This document shows, in pieces, positions 34,028 to 43,652 of a stretch of 51,282 nucleotides of DNA; the stretch's first letter is position 1; each line of letters starts with the position of its first letter. Source of the DNA: a virus; the IMG/VR virus record IMGVR_UViG_3300008448_009374, positions 1 to 51,282 of that record. One strand, written 5' to 3'. The position numbers and the translations under genes were made by a program. The notes under the pieces are model-generated. The model did not search any database. It saw only the letters and a program-made list of their open reading frames with translations, and was not told the DNA's origin.

Positions 34028-35092
34028 ATGAAAATAGCATTAGTTACAGATACTCACTTTGGGGCAAGATCAGACTCCCAACAATTTGATGCATACTTTA
34101 AAAAGTTCTATGATGATATTTTCTTTCCCGAATTAAAAAAGAGAAAAATTAATCAAATTATTCATTTAGGTGATTGTTTTGATCGCAGAAAATATATCAA
34201 TTTTAATTCGTTAAAATCTTGTAGATCATATTTCTTTGAAGAAGCCTACAATCGCGATATTGATATAGATATGATTGTTGGTAATCATGATACATTTTTT
34301 AAAAATACAAATGATGTAAATTCGCCGAATCTGCTATTGGGGGAATATTCGAATCTAACTACCTATGATAAAGCAGATATTATTACCTATGACAATCTAA
34401 ATATTTTATTGATGCCCTGGATATGTGCTGACAATTGGGAACATTCTTTACAGCTAATTAAATCTGGCGCATCCAAAGTATGTTTTGGTCATTTGGAACT
34501 TGCTGGGTTTGTGATGTTTAAAGGACAAGAAACTCATATTGATAATTCGGGAATGGACCCTAGTTTTTTTAAAGACTACGATCTTGTCTGCTCAGGACAT
34601 TTTCACCACAAGCATAGTAAAGGACATATCAAATATATTGGCAATCCATATCAATTATTCTGGAATGACTATGAGGATGAAAGAGGGTTTCATATTTTTG
34701 ATACAAAGACACTGGAATTAGAATTCATTAAGAATCCCTATACTATATTTGAAAAGTATTACTATGATGATGAAAAAAATGATCCTAGTTCTGTAGACAC
34801 TAGCATTTTTACTAATAAGTTGTTAAAATTAATAGTTGTTAATAAAAAAGATTACTATAAATTTGATAAGTTTGTAGAGGCATTGTATAAAGAGAATCCA
34901 ATTGAATTAAAAATTATTGAAGATTTTTCTGAGTTTGAATCTGAGGCTATTGATGAAAATATAGACTTAGAAGATACTATGACTTTATTAACTAATTATG
35001 TAGATGGTGTAGAGACAGATGCCGATAAAGACAAACTAAAAAGCATTCTCAAAACTCTATACGTTGAAGCACAGAACTACGAGGACGCATGA
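34028..35092 (+). CDS. 47: recombination endonuclease subunit gp47 (Mre11-like)
   Basis: The 354-residue product has the metallophosphatase motifs DTHFG (D8, H10), HLGDCFDRR, VGNHD and CSGHFHHKH. With gp46 it forms the Mre11/Rad50-type complex that resects DNA ends for recombination-dependent replication. The size matches T4 gp47 (339). It overlaps gene 46 by four bases (ATGA). Confidence 0.95.
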   Translation: MKIALVTDTHFGARSDSQQFDAYFKKFYDDIFFPELKKRKINQIIHLGDCFDRRKYINFNSLKSCRSYFFEEAYNRDIDIDMIVGNHDTFFKNTNDVNSPNLLLGEYSNLTTYDKADIITYDNLNILLMPWICADNWEHSLQLIKSGASKVCFGHLELAGFVMFKGQETHIDNSGMDPSFFKDYDLVCSGHFHHKHSKGHIKYIGNPYQLFWNDYEDERGFHIFDTKTLELEFIKNPYTIFEKYYYDDEKNDPSSVDTSIFTNKLLKLIVVNKKDYYKFDKFVEALYKENPIELKIIEDFSEFESEAIDENIDLEDTMTLLTNYVDGVETDADKDKLKSILKTLYVEAQNYEDA

Positions 35093-36804
35093 TAAAATTT
35101 ACAAACATCAAATGGAAAAACTTTTTATCTACCGGTGCTCAGTTTACTGAAGTAAAACTAAATAAAATATCTACTACTTTAATCGTAGGAGAAAACGGTG
35201 CGGGCAAAAGTACTATTCTAGATGCCATATGTTTTGTACTATTCAATAAGCCATTCAGAAGTATCAATAAGCCTCAGTTGATGAATAGTATCAACGGCAA
35301 AAATTTAGAAGTACACTTAGAATTTAGTATCGGTAAAAAAGATTACAGAATTGTACGAGGAATAAAACCTACTATTTTTGAAATCTATGTAGATGGCGTA
35401 TTACTTAATCAAGATGCTGCCGCAAGAGATTATCAAAAATATCTTGAAGACGGTATTCTAAAACTAAATTATAAATCATTCACTCAAATTGTTATTTTAG
35501 GTAGTGCATCTTTTACTCCTTTTATGCAATTGCCTGTATCTCATAGACGAGAAATTATTGAGGATATTTTAGATATCCAAATTTTCACGGTTATGAATTC
35601 TGTACTAAAAGATAAACAGGCAGAAATAAAAACCAAAATAACAGAATTAGATACTGCAATTGACCTTGGTAAAAACAAAGTTAAACTGCAACAACAGTAT
35701 ATTGTTAATCTTGAGAATGATAAGCAGAAGAAAGTTGAAGATGTACAAAAACGAATACTTGAAACGACTGATGAGATATCACAGCTTAATGCCAGAATCT
35801 TTTCAGAAAAGGAAACAGAAGCTAATCTCAAATCCTCGATTTCGGACTCAGTTGAGAAACGTAACAAGCGTACGGAAATGGGAAATCTTATTAGAAAACT
35901 TTCCGAACGAATTACGTCGCATGAAAATAGCAAACAATTTTACGTCGAACATGACGTATGCCCGACATGTAGCCAAGGTCTTCATGATGATCACAAACAC
36001 TCCGCTATCTCACTTCATACACACAAACTCGAAGAAATACGGACAGCAGTTCAAACCCTTACCGTTCAACACAAAGATATCGAAACTAGACTTGATGAGA
36101 TTGCTGTTATCGAAGAGAAAATATCTGAACATAAGAGCACTATCATCGAACTCAGTGCATCAATTATTGCAAGCCAAAACTACATCAATAAGTTACAAGG
36201 AGACCTTTCAGGCAGCACTGTTACGGAAACCAATTTGCTCTCAGAAAAGGCAATACTTAAAGATCTGGCAAAAGACGTGGTACAACACGCCGAGGCAAAA
36301 AGCCAAGTTACTGAGGAAAAACACTACCTCGATATCGCGTCTGTACTATTAAAAGATACAGGCATTAAAACTAAAATTATTCGACAGTATCTTCCTGTCA
36401 TTAATAAATTAGTTAACAAGTATTTACAGGCAATGGATTTCTTTTGTCACTTTGAACTCGACGAAACATTCAATGAAAAAATAAAGTCAAGACATCGTGA
36501 CGAATTTTCATACGCATCTTTTAGTGAGGGAGAAAAGCAACGAATAGATTTGGCTTTGCTTTTCACTTGGAGAACTATTGCTAAAATGAAAAATTGTGCT
36601 AGCACAAACATCTTGTTACTTGATGAAGTATTTGATTCTTCTTTGGATGTTAACGGAACAGACTATGTAATGAATCTAATAAATACTCTAGGAGAAGAGA
36701 CTAATGTATTCGTCATTAGTCATAAAGGAGACCTTCTATTTGATAAATTTAGAAGTGTTATTAAATTTGAAAAGAATCAGAATTTTTCGAGAATTGCAAC
36801 TTAA
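35089..36804 (+). CDS. 46: recombination ATPase subunit gp46 (Rad50-like)
   Basis: The 571-residue protein has Walker A GENGAGKST (34-42), two coiled-coil stretches around a zinc-hook motif CPTC (291-294), the ABC-type signature SFSEGEKQRIDLALLF and Walker B NILLLDEVFDS near the C-terminus. T4 gp46 has 560 residues. It is coupled to gene 47. A long overlapping frame inside it is a shadow. Confidence 0.95.
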   Translation: MIKFTNIKWKNFLSTGAQFTEVKLNKISTTLIVGENGAGKSTILDAICFVLFNKPFRSINKPQLMNSINGKNLEVHLEFSIGKKDYRIVRGIKPTIFEIYVDGVLLNQDAAARDYQKYLEDGILKLNYKSFTQIVILGSASFTPFMQLPVSHRREIIEDILDIQIFTVMNSVLKDKQAEIKTKITELDTAIDLGKNKVKLQQQYIVNLENDKQKKVEDVQKRILETTDEISQLNARIFSEKETEANLKSSISDSVEKRNKRTEMGNLIRKLSERITSHENSKQFYVEHDVCPTCSQGLHDDHKHSAISLHTHKLEEIRTAVQTLTVQHKDIETRLDEIAVIEEKISEHKSTIIELSASIIASQNYINKLQGDLSGSTVTETNLLSEKAILKDLAKDVVQHAEAKSQVTEEKHYLDIASVLLKDTGIKTKIIRQYLPVINKLVNKYLQAMDFFCHFELDETFNEKIKSRHRDEFSYASFSEGEKQRIDLALLFTWRTIAKMKNCASTNILLLDEVFDSSLDVNGTDYVMNLINTLGEETNVFVISHKGDLLFDKFRSVIKFEKNQNFSRIAT

Positions 36805-36812
36805 GGATTATT

Positions 36813-37406
36813 ATGTCTAATAAATGGGAATTACATACACATCAAGTTAACGCATATTGTTACTATCAAAATATTTTTGATGATGATATGATTAACAGTA
36901 TTATTGAAACTGGCGATAAGCTAGAAATTGGAGATGCCTATGTAGGTGGAGATTTTCAAAAGAGCGGAATTGTTGATGAGTCTATTCGCAGAACAAAAAT
37001 TTCTTGGATACATGGTACTGCGGAAAATGCCTGGCTCTTTAGAAAATTGACTGATGTGATTCAGGCAGCAAATGAACAGTGGTTTGGATTTGATCTAACT
37101 ACGATTGAAGCATTACAATATTCTGTATATCATGAAACAGGATTTTATGACCAACACGTTGACCATCACTTTCAAGGTGCAGGGCAGTATCCTCGTAAAC
37201 TAAGTTTTACTATGCAATTAACTGATCCAAGTGAATATGAAGGTGGCGATACAAGATTAATTACTGCAAAGGATCCTTTTACTATTCCAAAAGAAAAAGG
37301 AACAATCACATTTTTTCCATCTTATACTTTGCACGATGTTACTGCAATAACTAAAGGTACTCGTAAAGCATTGGTAGGTTGGATTTTAGGACCACGCTGG
37401 AAATAA
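36813..37406 (+). CDS. 2-oxoglutarate/Fe(II)-dependent oxygenase
   Basis: The 197-residue product carries the iron triad H115 and D117 in YDQHVDHH, and H174 in SYTLHDV, with R184 (KGTRKALVGW) as the 2-oxoglutarate-binding residue. This is the prolyl-4-hydroxylase-like (PKHD-type) shape common in marine T4-like phages. Substrate unknown; a virion or host protein is the usual proposal. It follows gene 46 after eight bases with AAGGA upstream. Confidence 0.85.
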   Translation: MSNKWELHTHQVNAYCYYQNIFDDDMINSIIETGDKLEIGDAYVGGDFQKSGIVDESIRRTKISWIHGTAENAWLFRKLTDVIQAANEQWFGFDLTTIEALQYSVYHETGFYDQHVDHHFQGAGQYPRKLSFTMQLTDPSEYEGGDTRLITAKDPFTIPKEKGTITFFPSYTLHDVTAITKGTRKALVGWILGPRWK

Positions 37407-37408
37407 AA

Positions 37409-37684
37409 ATGGCATCAAAGATACCAATAGAATATTTAGATTTAAGTAATGATTTTGGATTTACCGCAGTTCATGAAAATGATGTAGTAGATCCACTCAT
37501 TACAGAAGTCAAAACATCTGCAGATGCGGATACAAAACAAAAGTTGGCAACAGTTGAGAAATTGATTTTGCCGCTTTTGGTTAATTTGATGAAGAATCCT
37601 GATAAAGATTATATCCATTGGCCCAATAGAGTCCCCCTAATAGAGAAGCAGATTGATAAGATTTTGGCTATAACTAGATCATAA
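37409..37684 (+). CDS. hypothetical protein
   Basis: The start is the ATG three bases after the preceding stop (MASKIPIEYLDLSNDFGFTAV); a frame from 37379 would overlap the oxygenase. The 91-residue product is mostly helical, with a C-terminal KDYIHWPNRVPLIEKQIDKIL segment. The latter resembles a motif I have seen in small marine T4-like phage proteins. No function is assigned. Confidence 0.6.
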   Translation: MASKIPIEYLDLSNDFGFTAVHENDVVDPLITEVKTSADADTKQKLATVEKLILPLLVNLMKNPDKDYIHWPNRVPLIEKQIDKILAITRS

Positions 37685-37700
37685 AATGGCAAACTTTTGC

Positions 37701-37729
37701 TTGACTTCTGATACTGAAGGTGTTATAAT
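37701..37729 (+). promoter_or_regulatory. sigma70-type promoter before the cobT-like gene
   Basis: TTGACT (37701-37706) and TATAAT (37724-37729) with a 17-base spacer, ending in AAGGTGT before the -10. It lies 26 bases before the ATG at 37756, leaving room for the AACAGGAGAAT ribosome site. Confidence 0.85.
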
Positions 37730-37755
37730 AATGAAACATCCAACAGGAGAATCAG

Positions 37756-39876
37756 ATGTTAATGACCTCAAAGTCTATACTAGCAAAACTACTTGCCTCA
37801 GAAAACATTACAGTAGAACATCGTAAAACATCTACTGCTTATTTTGATACTTTAAATCGAGTCATGGTGCTCCCTATGTGGGGCAATATGACTTCGGAAC
37901 TATATGACTTGTTACTTGGTCATGAAACGGGTCACGCTCTCTATACACCTAATGAAGGTTGGCATGATAACCTTAAAGATAAAACCAAAAAAGGTTTCAA
38001 GACATATCTTAATGTTATCGAAGATGTTCGCATTGAGAAAAAAATCCAAGAAAAATTCCCTGGTCTAAAATCTAGCTTTCGTAAAGGCTACTCAGATTTA
38101 ATGGACAAAGATTTCTTTGGCGTCAACGAACGCGGTGAAGAAATTGAAGAACTTCCATTGATTGACCGAATCAATCTGCACTACAAGATTGGTTCATATC
38201 TTAATGTACAATTTTCAGAACAAGAAATGGTGTACATTGATCTTATTGAAAAAATTAAATCGTGGGATGACGTTGTAGAAATTGCCAAAATGCTATACGA
38301 GAATGGCAAGGGCGAGGTTCGTAAAAACCTCGAAAAGCAATTTTTTAATGATCTTTCTATAGATGAAGATGGCAACTACGATGATGACTATGACGACTCA
38401 GATGAAGAACGAGAATTTGCCGAAGGACAACGTCAGATCAAAGGTGCGGGTTCTTTTAATGATCTAGATCCCGAATCTAAAACAGATTCGCATTTTAGAA
38501 AACGTGAAAAAGATCTAATCGATCCTACATTCAAACCGTATGTATATATCAATTCGCCTACACCGGATTTGTCTAACATCATTATTCCGTATAATAAACT
38601 CAAAGAACAGCACAATAATTTTGTCAATAGGTTAGAATTTTCCGAAACTGAATTTAACTCCAAGGTTGTAGAATCTAAAGAAATTGTATATAAGCATTTT
38701 CTTCAAACCAATAAAAAGTATATTTCTTATTTGATTAAGGAGTTTGAACTTCGTCGTAATGCTAGACAATTTGCCAGAGCAAGTGTATCTAAAACTGGTG
38801 AATTGGATATGAAGAAAATTCATAACTATAAAACTAATGATGATTTGTTCAAACGAATGACAGTTGTTCCTAAAGGTAAATCACATGGACTAGTTATGTT
38901 TATTGACTATTCTGGTTCAATGGCAGACAACATTCTCGGAACAATTGAACAGACATTGGTGTTAGCAACATTCTGCAGAAAAGTAAATATTCCTTTTCGA
39001 GTATATGCATTCTCAGATAATCACGCAGGCACACAGTATTTGGATAAGTGGAAACCGAAATTTTCTAGTAATGACAATGAAGCAAAATTTGGCGAAGAAA
39101 ATTTTCATTTGCGAGAATATATTTCAAGCGAAATGTCCAGTACAGATTTTAAGGATGCGATTCAATATTGGTTACTGGTTGGGCATACTTACAATAAAAG
39201 AAATTATGGGTACAAAAATAAATTAGACCTCTATCCGCATATTTGGAATAGTGATTTTGAGGGATTGAATGGAACTCCTTTGAATGAGACAGTTGTTACA
39301 TCTATGGAAATAGTAAAGCAATTTAAAAAGCAATATCGTTTGGACATTGTCAACACAGTATTTCTTACAGACGGGGAAGGTAATGATACTACCCAAAAAT
39401 GGGAAGGTGGCCGTGTGACTTATTTCAGAAATCGATGGGATGAAAACAATGTACTCATTCGAGATGTAAAAGGTATGGCAGAAGCCAAAGCTCCTGCAGG
39501 TACAGAAATTACTGTAGGGTTTTTGAATTTGCTAAAAGAAACAACGGGTGTAAATGTTATTGGTTTTTATATTACGGGCAGAGGCAATCCTAAAAGAGCA
39601 ATTCAGAATCGTATATTGAAAACTAATGCACAGGTAGAAAATTTCGATGAAAAATTCAAAGAGTTTAGAACTAAAAAATTCTTTATGTTGAACAATGCAG
39701 GATATGATGATTACTATTTTATTCCCGGCGGTGAAGATCTCGGAGTTCAAGAAGAAGAAATGGACATCAAAACTGGTGTGAATAAAAATGATTTGAAAAG
39801 GGCATTCCTGAAAATGCAAAAAGGCAAGAGTGTAAATCGAATTCTTTTGAGTAGATTTGTTGAAAAGATTGCTTGA
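37756..39876 (+). CDS. CobT-like protein: zinc-metalloprotease motif plus VWA domain
   Basis: The 706-residue product has a metallopeptidase-like N-terminal domain with HETGH (56-60) and, 30 residues later, NVIEDVRIE, which could give the third ligand. A Glu/Asp-rich linker follows (about 200-225), then a von Willebrand A domain with the MIDAS motif FIDYSGSMAD (382-391) and a Thr/Asp site in FLTDGEGND. Bacterial CobT pairs with CobS in cobalt chelatase, but a VWA/MoxR-type remodelling role is just as plausible in phages. It has its own sigma70 promoter and AGGAG site. The AAA+ partner is the next gene. Confidence 0.8.
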   Translation: MLMTSKSILAKLLASENITVEHRKTSTAYFDTLNRVMVLPMWGNMTSELYDLLLGHETGHALYTPNEGWHDNLKDKTKKGFKTYLNVIEDVRIEKKIQEKFPGLKSSFRKGYSDLMDKDFFGVNERGEEIEELPLIDRINLHYKIGSYLNVQFSEQEMVYIDLIEKIKSWDDVVEIAKMLYENGKGEVRKNLEKQFFNDLSIDEDGNYDDDYDDSDEEREFAEGQRQIKGAGSFNDLDPESKTDSHFRKREKDLIDPTFKPYVYINSPTPDLSNIIIPYNKLKEQHNNFVNRLEFSETEFNSKVVESKEIVYKHFLQTNKKYISYLIKEFELRRNARQFARASVSKTGELDMKKIHNYKTNDDLFKRMTVVPKGKSHGLVMFIDYSGSMADNILGTIEQTLVLATFCRKVNIPFRVYAFSDNHAGTQYLDKWKPKFSSNDNEAKFGEENFHLREYISSEMSSTDFKDAIQYWLLVGHTYNKRNYGYKNKLDLYPHIWNSDFEGLNGTPLNETVVTSMEIVKQFKKQYRLDIVNTVFLTDGEGNDTTQKWEGGRVTYFRNRWDENNVLIRDVKGMAEAKAPAGTEITVGFLNLLKETTGVNVIGFYITGRGNPKRAIQNRILKTNAQVENFDEKFKEFRTKKFFMLNNAGYDDYYFIPGGEDLGVQEEEMDIKTGVNKNDLKRAFLKMQKGKSVNRILLSRFVEKIA

Positions 39877-39901
39877 CAGGCATCTGAAAAGGTGTTATAA
39901 T
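39873..39901 (+). promoter_or_regulatory. consensus sigma70 promoter before the cobS-like gene
   Basis: TTGACA (39873-39878, overlapping the upstream stop) and TATAAT (39896-39901) with a 17-base spacer. It shares the CTGAA-AAGGTGTTATAAT pattern with the promoter at 37701, so the two may be a family of phage early promoters. Confidence 0.88.
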
Positions 39902-39936
39902 TATTTGTGAATTGACTTTAACCGGAGATTTATATC

Positions 39937-41115
39937 ATGTCAAAAACGCACTTTAGCGAAGACCAGCGCAAAGAATTAGTTACCAAATTGATTACTACTT
40001 ATGGTAATCAAGTAACTAAAGAAACAATTGTTTCCTATTGTACTCAAAACGGATTGCCTAATCCGCATTTCTTAGTCTCTCGCCGAGATATTAAGGTTGG
40101 TAAAGAGTATATGCTAGATAAAATTTATGAGCAGAAAGTAACTAAAGAAATGAGTACCGAAGAAATGTCACCTGCAATGGCCGCACAAGTTATGCCTTTT
40201 CGGCAAAAGCGGGTAACTGTGGAAATTGATAGCGTCGTTCCTGACAAGGATGAGACTTATGTTCCTTTTGGATTTTTCAAGCAATTGGAACAGATTCTAA
40301 AATCTAAAACATTCTATCCTGTTTTTATTACTGGTCTTTCAGGTAACGGCAAAACAACTATGGTCGAACAAGTTGCTGCTAAATTGAAACGGGATTGTAT
40401 TCGTGTTAATATTAGCGTTGAGACTGACGAAGAAGATTTGATTGGTGGTAACACACTGCAGGATGGTAATATTATTTACCGAGAAGGTCCTGTACTTACA
40501 GCAATGCGTCGAGGTGCTATTCTTTTGATTGACGAAATCGATCGAGGTTCCAATAAATTGATGTGCTTGCAGAGTGTGTTAGAAGGCAAAGCTTACTTCA
40601 ATAAAAAGACCGGTGAAGTTATTCGCCCGGCTGACGGTTTTACTGTTGTTGCAACAGCAAACACTAAAGGTCGAGGTACTGAGGATGGTCGTTTTATTGC
40701 AGCACAAATTCTCGATGAGGCATTCCTTGAGCGTTTTCCGATTACTGTTGAACAAGAATATCCCTCAACATCAATTGAGAAAAAGATTGTTATCAACAAA
40801 ATGAAACACTACAATAAATTGGATGAGGCTTTTGCTGATAAGCTTGTTGCTTGGGCAGATATTATTCGTAAGACTTTTCAAGAAGGCGGTGTGGACGAGA
40901 TTATTAGTACTCGCCGATTGGTTAATATTGTTCAAGCATATTCGATCTTCAATGATCAGGTTGAATCAATTCAATATTGTATTAATCGCTTTGATGACGA
41001 TACAAAATTAGCATTTATGGATTTGTATGCTAAGATGTACTCACCCGAAGAAGTTATGAAAGTTGCTGAACCGGAGAAAAAGTACAGTGTTACTGTTGAT
41101 GAAATTCCATTCTAA
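39937..41115 (+). CDS. cobS: CobS/MoxR-like AAA+ ATPase
   Basis: The 392-residue product has an N-terminal extension (1-105), Walker A GLSGNGKTT (133-141), Walker B ILLIDEID (195-202) and the sensor region VVATANTKGRG. It closely fits the CobS-like ATPases found in most marine T4-like phages. ATP-driven action on the CobT-like partner is likely. It has its own consensus promoter and ends in a hairpin terminator. Confidence 0.9.
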   Translation: MSKTHFSEDQRKELVTKLITTYGNQVTKETIVSYCTQNGLPNPHFLVSRRDIKVGKEYMLDKIYEQKVTKEMSTEEMSPAMAAQVMPFRQKRVTVEIDSVVPDKDETYVPFGFFKQLEQILKSKTFYPVFITGLSGNGKTTMVEQVAAKLKRDCIRVNISVETDEEDLIGGNTLQDGNIIYREGPVLTAMRRGAILLIDEIDRGSNKLMCLQSVLEGKAYFNKKTGEVIRPADGFTVVATANTKGRGTEDGRFIAAQILDEAFLERFPITVEQEYPSTSIEKKIVINKMKHYNKLDEAFADKLVAWADIIRKTFQEGGVDEIISTRRLVNIVQAYSIFNDQVESIQYCINRFDDDTKLAFMDLYAKMYSPEEVMKVAEPEKKYSVTVDEIPF

Positions 41116-41134
41116 TTTTTAATTTTTATAAAAA

Positions 41135-41152
41135 AGGGCACTTCGGTGCCCT
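41135..41152 (+). terminator. stem-loop after the cobS-like gene
   Basis: A seven-base-pair stem (AGGGCAC / GTGCCCT) closes a TTCG tetraloop, 19 bases after the cobS-like stop. The T-run after it is poor (ACACCTTT), but A-rich sequence upstream would give a bidirectional type. It marks the border to the sugar island. Confidence 0.75.
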
Positions 41153-41164
41153 ACACCTTTCTAT

Positions 41165-41998
41165 ATGCACACTAATGAAATAACTTATAATACTTTTATA
41201 CCTAGATGGTATGGTCGTTTGGGCAACAATGTTCAACAGATATCCAATGGAATTTACTTTTGTGAAAAAAATAGAATTCATTTTACTTCACCCGACCATC
41301 CATACATAAATGCTATTGATATAAATTTTGGAAATACAGAATATAAAATACGAGAGACAAGTGATAATTGGTTTTATCATTTTGAAAAACCTTATAGTGA
41401 TTTTGATGTAGATATAGAGGATTTAAATAGAAATAGGAAACGTATATGTGAACAATATATACTACCAAATTTAAAAGTAGATCATGAAAAATTAAAGGAT
41501 CCTTTGCCTTCCGATACTTTAGTTATACATATACGGAGCGGGGATCTTTATACTAGTTTTCCTAATACGCACCCACAAAATCCTTTACGATATTATTTAG
41601 AATTATATAAAATATTTGAAGAGAAAATTATTTATCTAGCAGAGGATAATAATAATCCGATAGTGCAAGTATTACAGACAAATAATTTTGACGTCAGAGT
41701 GTTGGGGGTCGATGACACTTATACCTTATTATTACGTGCACAAAATCTTGCAACCTCGGGTGCAGGGTCTTTTGCAATATCATCTGCATTTTGTTCCACA
41801 AACCTTAAAAATTTTTATTGCACAGACTTATACATAGACCATAGTTTAAATCCAATTATGCTAAAAGAGCAACTTAATGTTTTTATGGCGGATGTCTCAG
41901 GCAATAAATATTTTAGAGTAGGTGAGTGGAGCTCTGCCAGAAACAACATTAATAAAATCTTTGAGTATCAAGAAGATATATCATTTAGGAGACTATAG
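41165..41998 (+). CDS. fucosyltransferase-like glycosyltransferase (GT11/GT23-type)
   Basis: The 277-residue product starts with [19 protein letters not shown] (GRLGNN type, as in alpha-1,2-fucosyltransferases) and has the donor-binding motif VIHIRSGDL (residues 118-126). A later segment ([16 protein letters not shown]) matches the third conserved region. These motifs bind GDP-fucose in GT11/GT23-type enzymes. No ribosome site is evident. It precedes gmd by one base. The nearby GDP-sugar pathway supports a GDP-deoxysugar donor. Confidence 0.7.
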   Translation: MHTNEITYNTFIPRWYGRLGNNVQQISNGIYFCEKNRIHFTSPDHPYINAIDINFGNTEYKIRETSDNWFYHFEKPYSDFDVDIEDLNRNRKRICEQYILPNLKVDHEKLKDPLPSDTLVIHIRSGDLYTSFPNTHPQNPLRYYLELYKIFEEKIIYLAEDNNNPIVQVLQTNNFDVRVLGVDDTYTLLLRAQNLATSGAGSFAISSAFCSTNLKNFYCTDLYIDHSLNPIMLKEQLNVFMADVSGNKYFRVGEWSSARNNINKIFEYQEDISFRRL

Positions 41999-41999
41999 T

Positions 42000-43013
42000 A
42001 TGACAAACAAAGTTGCTCTTATTACGGGCATTACTGGGCAAGACGGTTCTTATCTTGCAGAACTTCTTTTATCTAAAGGCTACGAAGTACACGGTATTGT
42101 TCGTCGTAGTTCTTCTATGAACACGGGTCGGATAGACCACATCTATTCAAATCCAAATTTGCATCTTCACTATGGCGATGTTACAGATTCTCTTTCCATT
42201 ATGAATGTTTTAAAGAAACATAATCCTGCAGAAATCTATAACCTTGCAGCACAAAGCCATGTTAAAGTATCATTTGATACTCCGGAATATACAGCAATGG
42301 TTGATGGCTTAGGTACTTTAAAGATTTTAGAATCTGTTAGATTGTTAGGGTTAGAAAAAACAACTAAAATTTATCAGGCATCTACATCTGAACTATATGG
42401 ATTAGTTCAGGAAACCCCTCAAAAAGAAACCACACCATTCTATCCCCGCAGTCCGTATGGTGTTGCTAAGTTGTATGCTTATTGGATTGTTAAGAACTAT
42501 CGTGAGTCATACGGTATGTTTGCTTGTTCTGGTATTTTGTTTAATCACGAATCTCCTCGCAGGGGGTTTAACTTCGTAACTAAAAAGATAGTTAATGGTT
42601 TAGAGGCGGTTAGTGCTGGTCGTCAAGATTGCTTAACATTAGGAAATTTAACAGCGTTAAGAGATTGGGGCCATGCTAAAGATTATGTCGAAGCAATGTG
42701 GTTAATGCTCCAACAAGATAAGCCGGAAGATTTTGTTATTGCTACCGGTGAGCAATATACTGTTAAACAGTTTGTCGAACATTGCGCCCCGTATTTTGCA
42801 TTGAAAATACGTTGGGAAGGAGAAGGATTGGATGAGGTTGGTATTGATGAACATACTAAACGAATTGTTGTTCGAGTCGATCCTAAATATTTTCGTCCAG
42901 CAGAAGTTCAAACATTGTTGGGAGATTCTTCAAAGGCTAAGAGTGTGCTCGGTTGGCAACCTAAACATTCTTTTGATGACTTGGTTGAAGACATGTGCAT
43001 AAATTTTGAATAA
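42000..43013 (+). CDS. gmd: GDP-mannose 4,6-dehydratase Gmd
   Basis: The start at 42000 follows TTTAGGAGAC, a good ribosome site; an upstream in-frame start at 41922 lies in the preceding gene. The 337-residue enzyme has NADP-binding [18 protein letters not shown], the STSELYG strand with catalytic Thr/Glu, and the YGVAK motif. It makes GDP-4-keto-6-deoxymannose from GDP-mannose. The length is slightly short of E. coli Gmd (373). It starts the GDP-deoxysugar pathway of this island. Confidence 0.95.
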   Translation: MTNKVALITGITGQDGSYLAELLLSKGYEVHGIVRRSSSMNTGRIDHIYSNPNLHLHYGDVTDSLSIMNVLKKHNPAEIYNLAAQSHVKVSFDTPEYTAMVDGLGTLKILESVRLLGLEKTTKIYQASTSELYGLVQETPQKETTPFYPRSPYGVAKLYAYWIVKNYRESYGMFACSGILFNHESPRRGFNFVTKKIVNGLEAVSAGRQDCLTLGNLTALRDWGHAKDYVEAMWLMLQQDKPEDFVIATGEQYTVKQFVEHCAPYFALKIRWEGEGLDEVGIDEHTKRIVVRVDPKYFRPAEVQTLLGDSSKAKSVLGWQPKHSFDDLVEDMCINFE

Positions 43014-43014
43014 T

Positions 43015-43650
43015 ATGTTTCCTCCATCATACAAAGATTTAAATAAAGTAATTACTGAAAAATATTTAAACTATAATAATGGTTTTTATATTGAGGTAGG
43101 TGGTGCAGATGGTTATACGCAAAGCAACACTTGGCATCTTGAAATGTACAAACAATGGTCGGGTATATTAATTGAACCAAATCCTGTTGCGGCGGAACAA
43201 TGCAGAGATAGTAGACCAAATTCTTCCGTATTTAATTATGCTTTAGTTGGTAATGATTTTAAAGGCGATACTATAAAAATGTTGTATCGTACAGTATACG
43301 GCGGAGATCCTGGTTTAATGACTTCTACTGTAGATTCTCCTATTCGGCAAAATAAAGAATGGATCGCGCCTGCTACTGAAAATGATAAAACTGAAGAATT
43401 TGAAATTCAGGTAGCCACATTAACTGATATTTTAGAATCTCAAAATGTGACAGATATAGATTTCTTTTCTTTAGATGTTGAGGGATATGAACTAGAAGTG
43501 TTGAGAGGATTAGACTTGAAAAAGTTTACCCCTAAAGTTATTTTAGTCGAATGGCATTTAGATTTTGAAGAAATTAAAAAAGTACTAGATGAAACTCACG
43601 TATATGCAGAACAATTAACTAGACATGATTATGTCTTTTTGGCGAGGTAA
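43015..43650 (+). CDS. FkbM-family methyltransferase
   Basis: The start is the ATG at 43015, just after the gmd stop; a TTG at 43006 is possible. The 211-residue product has SAM-binding FYIEVGGADGYTQSNT, LIEPNPVAAEQC and DFFSLDVEGYELEVLRGL, the FkbM pattern. It likely O-methylates a sugar in the island. The next gene starts two bases after its stop. Confidence 0.88.
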   Translation: MFPPSYKDLNKVITEKYLNYNNGFYIEVGGADGYTQSNTWHLEMYKQWSGILIEPNPVAAEQCRDSRPNSSVFNYALVGNDFKGDTIKMLYRTVYGGDPGLMTSTVDSPIRQNKEWIAPATENDKTEEFEIQVATLTDILESQNVTDIDFFSLDVEGYELEVLRGLDLKKFTPKVILVEWHLDFEEIKKVLDETHVYAEQLTRHDYVFLAR

Positions 43651-43652
43651 TA

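Noticed and set aside
35541-35933. 130-codon minus-strand frame in gene 46
   Set aside because: Ser/Arg/Leu-rich shadow opposite the coiled coil of gp46, with no start signals.
35660-36352. 230-codon plus-strand frame overlapping gene 46
   Set aside because: It is a second frame through the coiled-coil region; gp46 with Walker A, CPTC hook and signature is intact, so this is a shadow.
37756-41115. firm assignment of the CobT/CobS-like pair to cobalamin synthesis
   Set aside because: Motifs are equally consistent with a MoxR/VWA-type remodelling pair, and no other cobalamin gene is present.
41922-42002. longer gmd start at 41922
   Set aside because: Extension lies inside the preceding gene; the start at 42000 has an AGGAG site and the family N-terminus.
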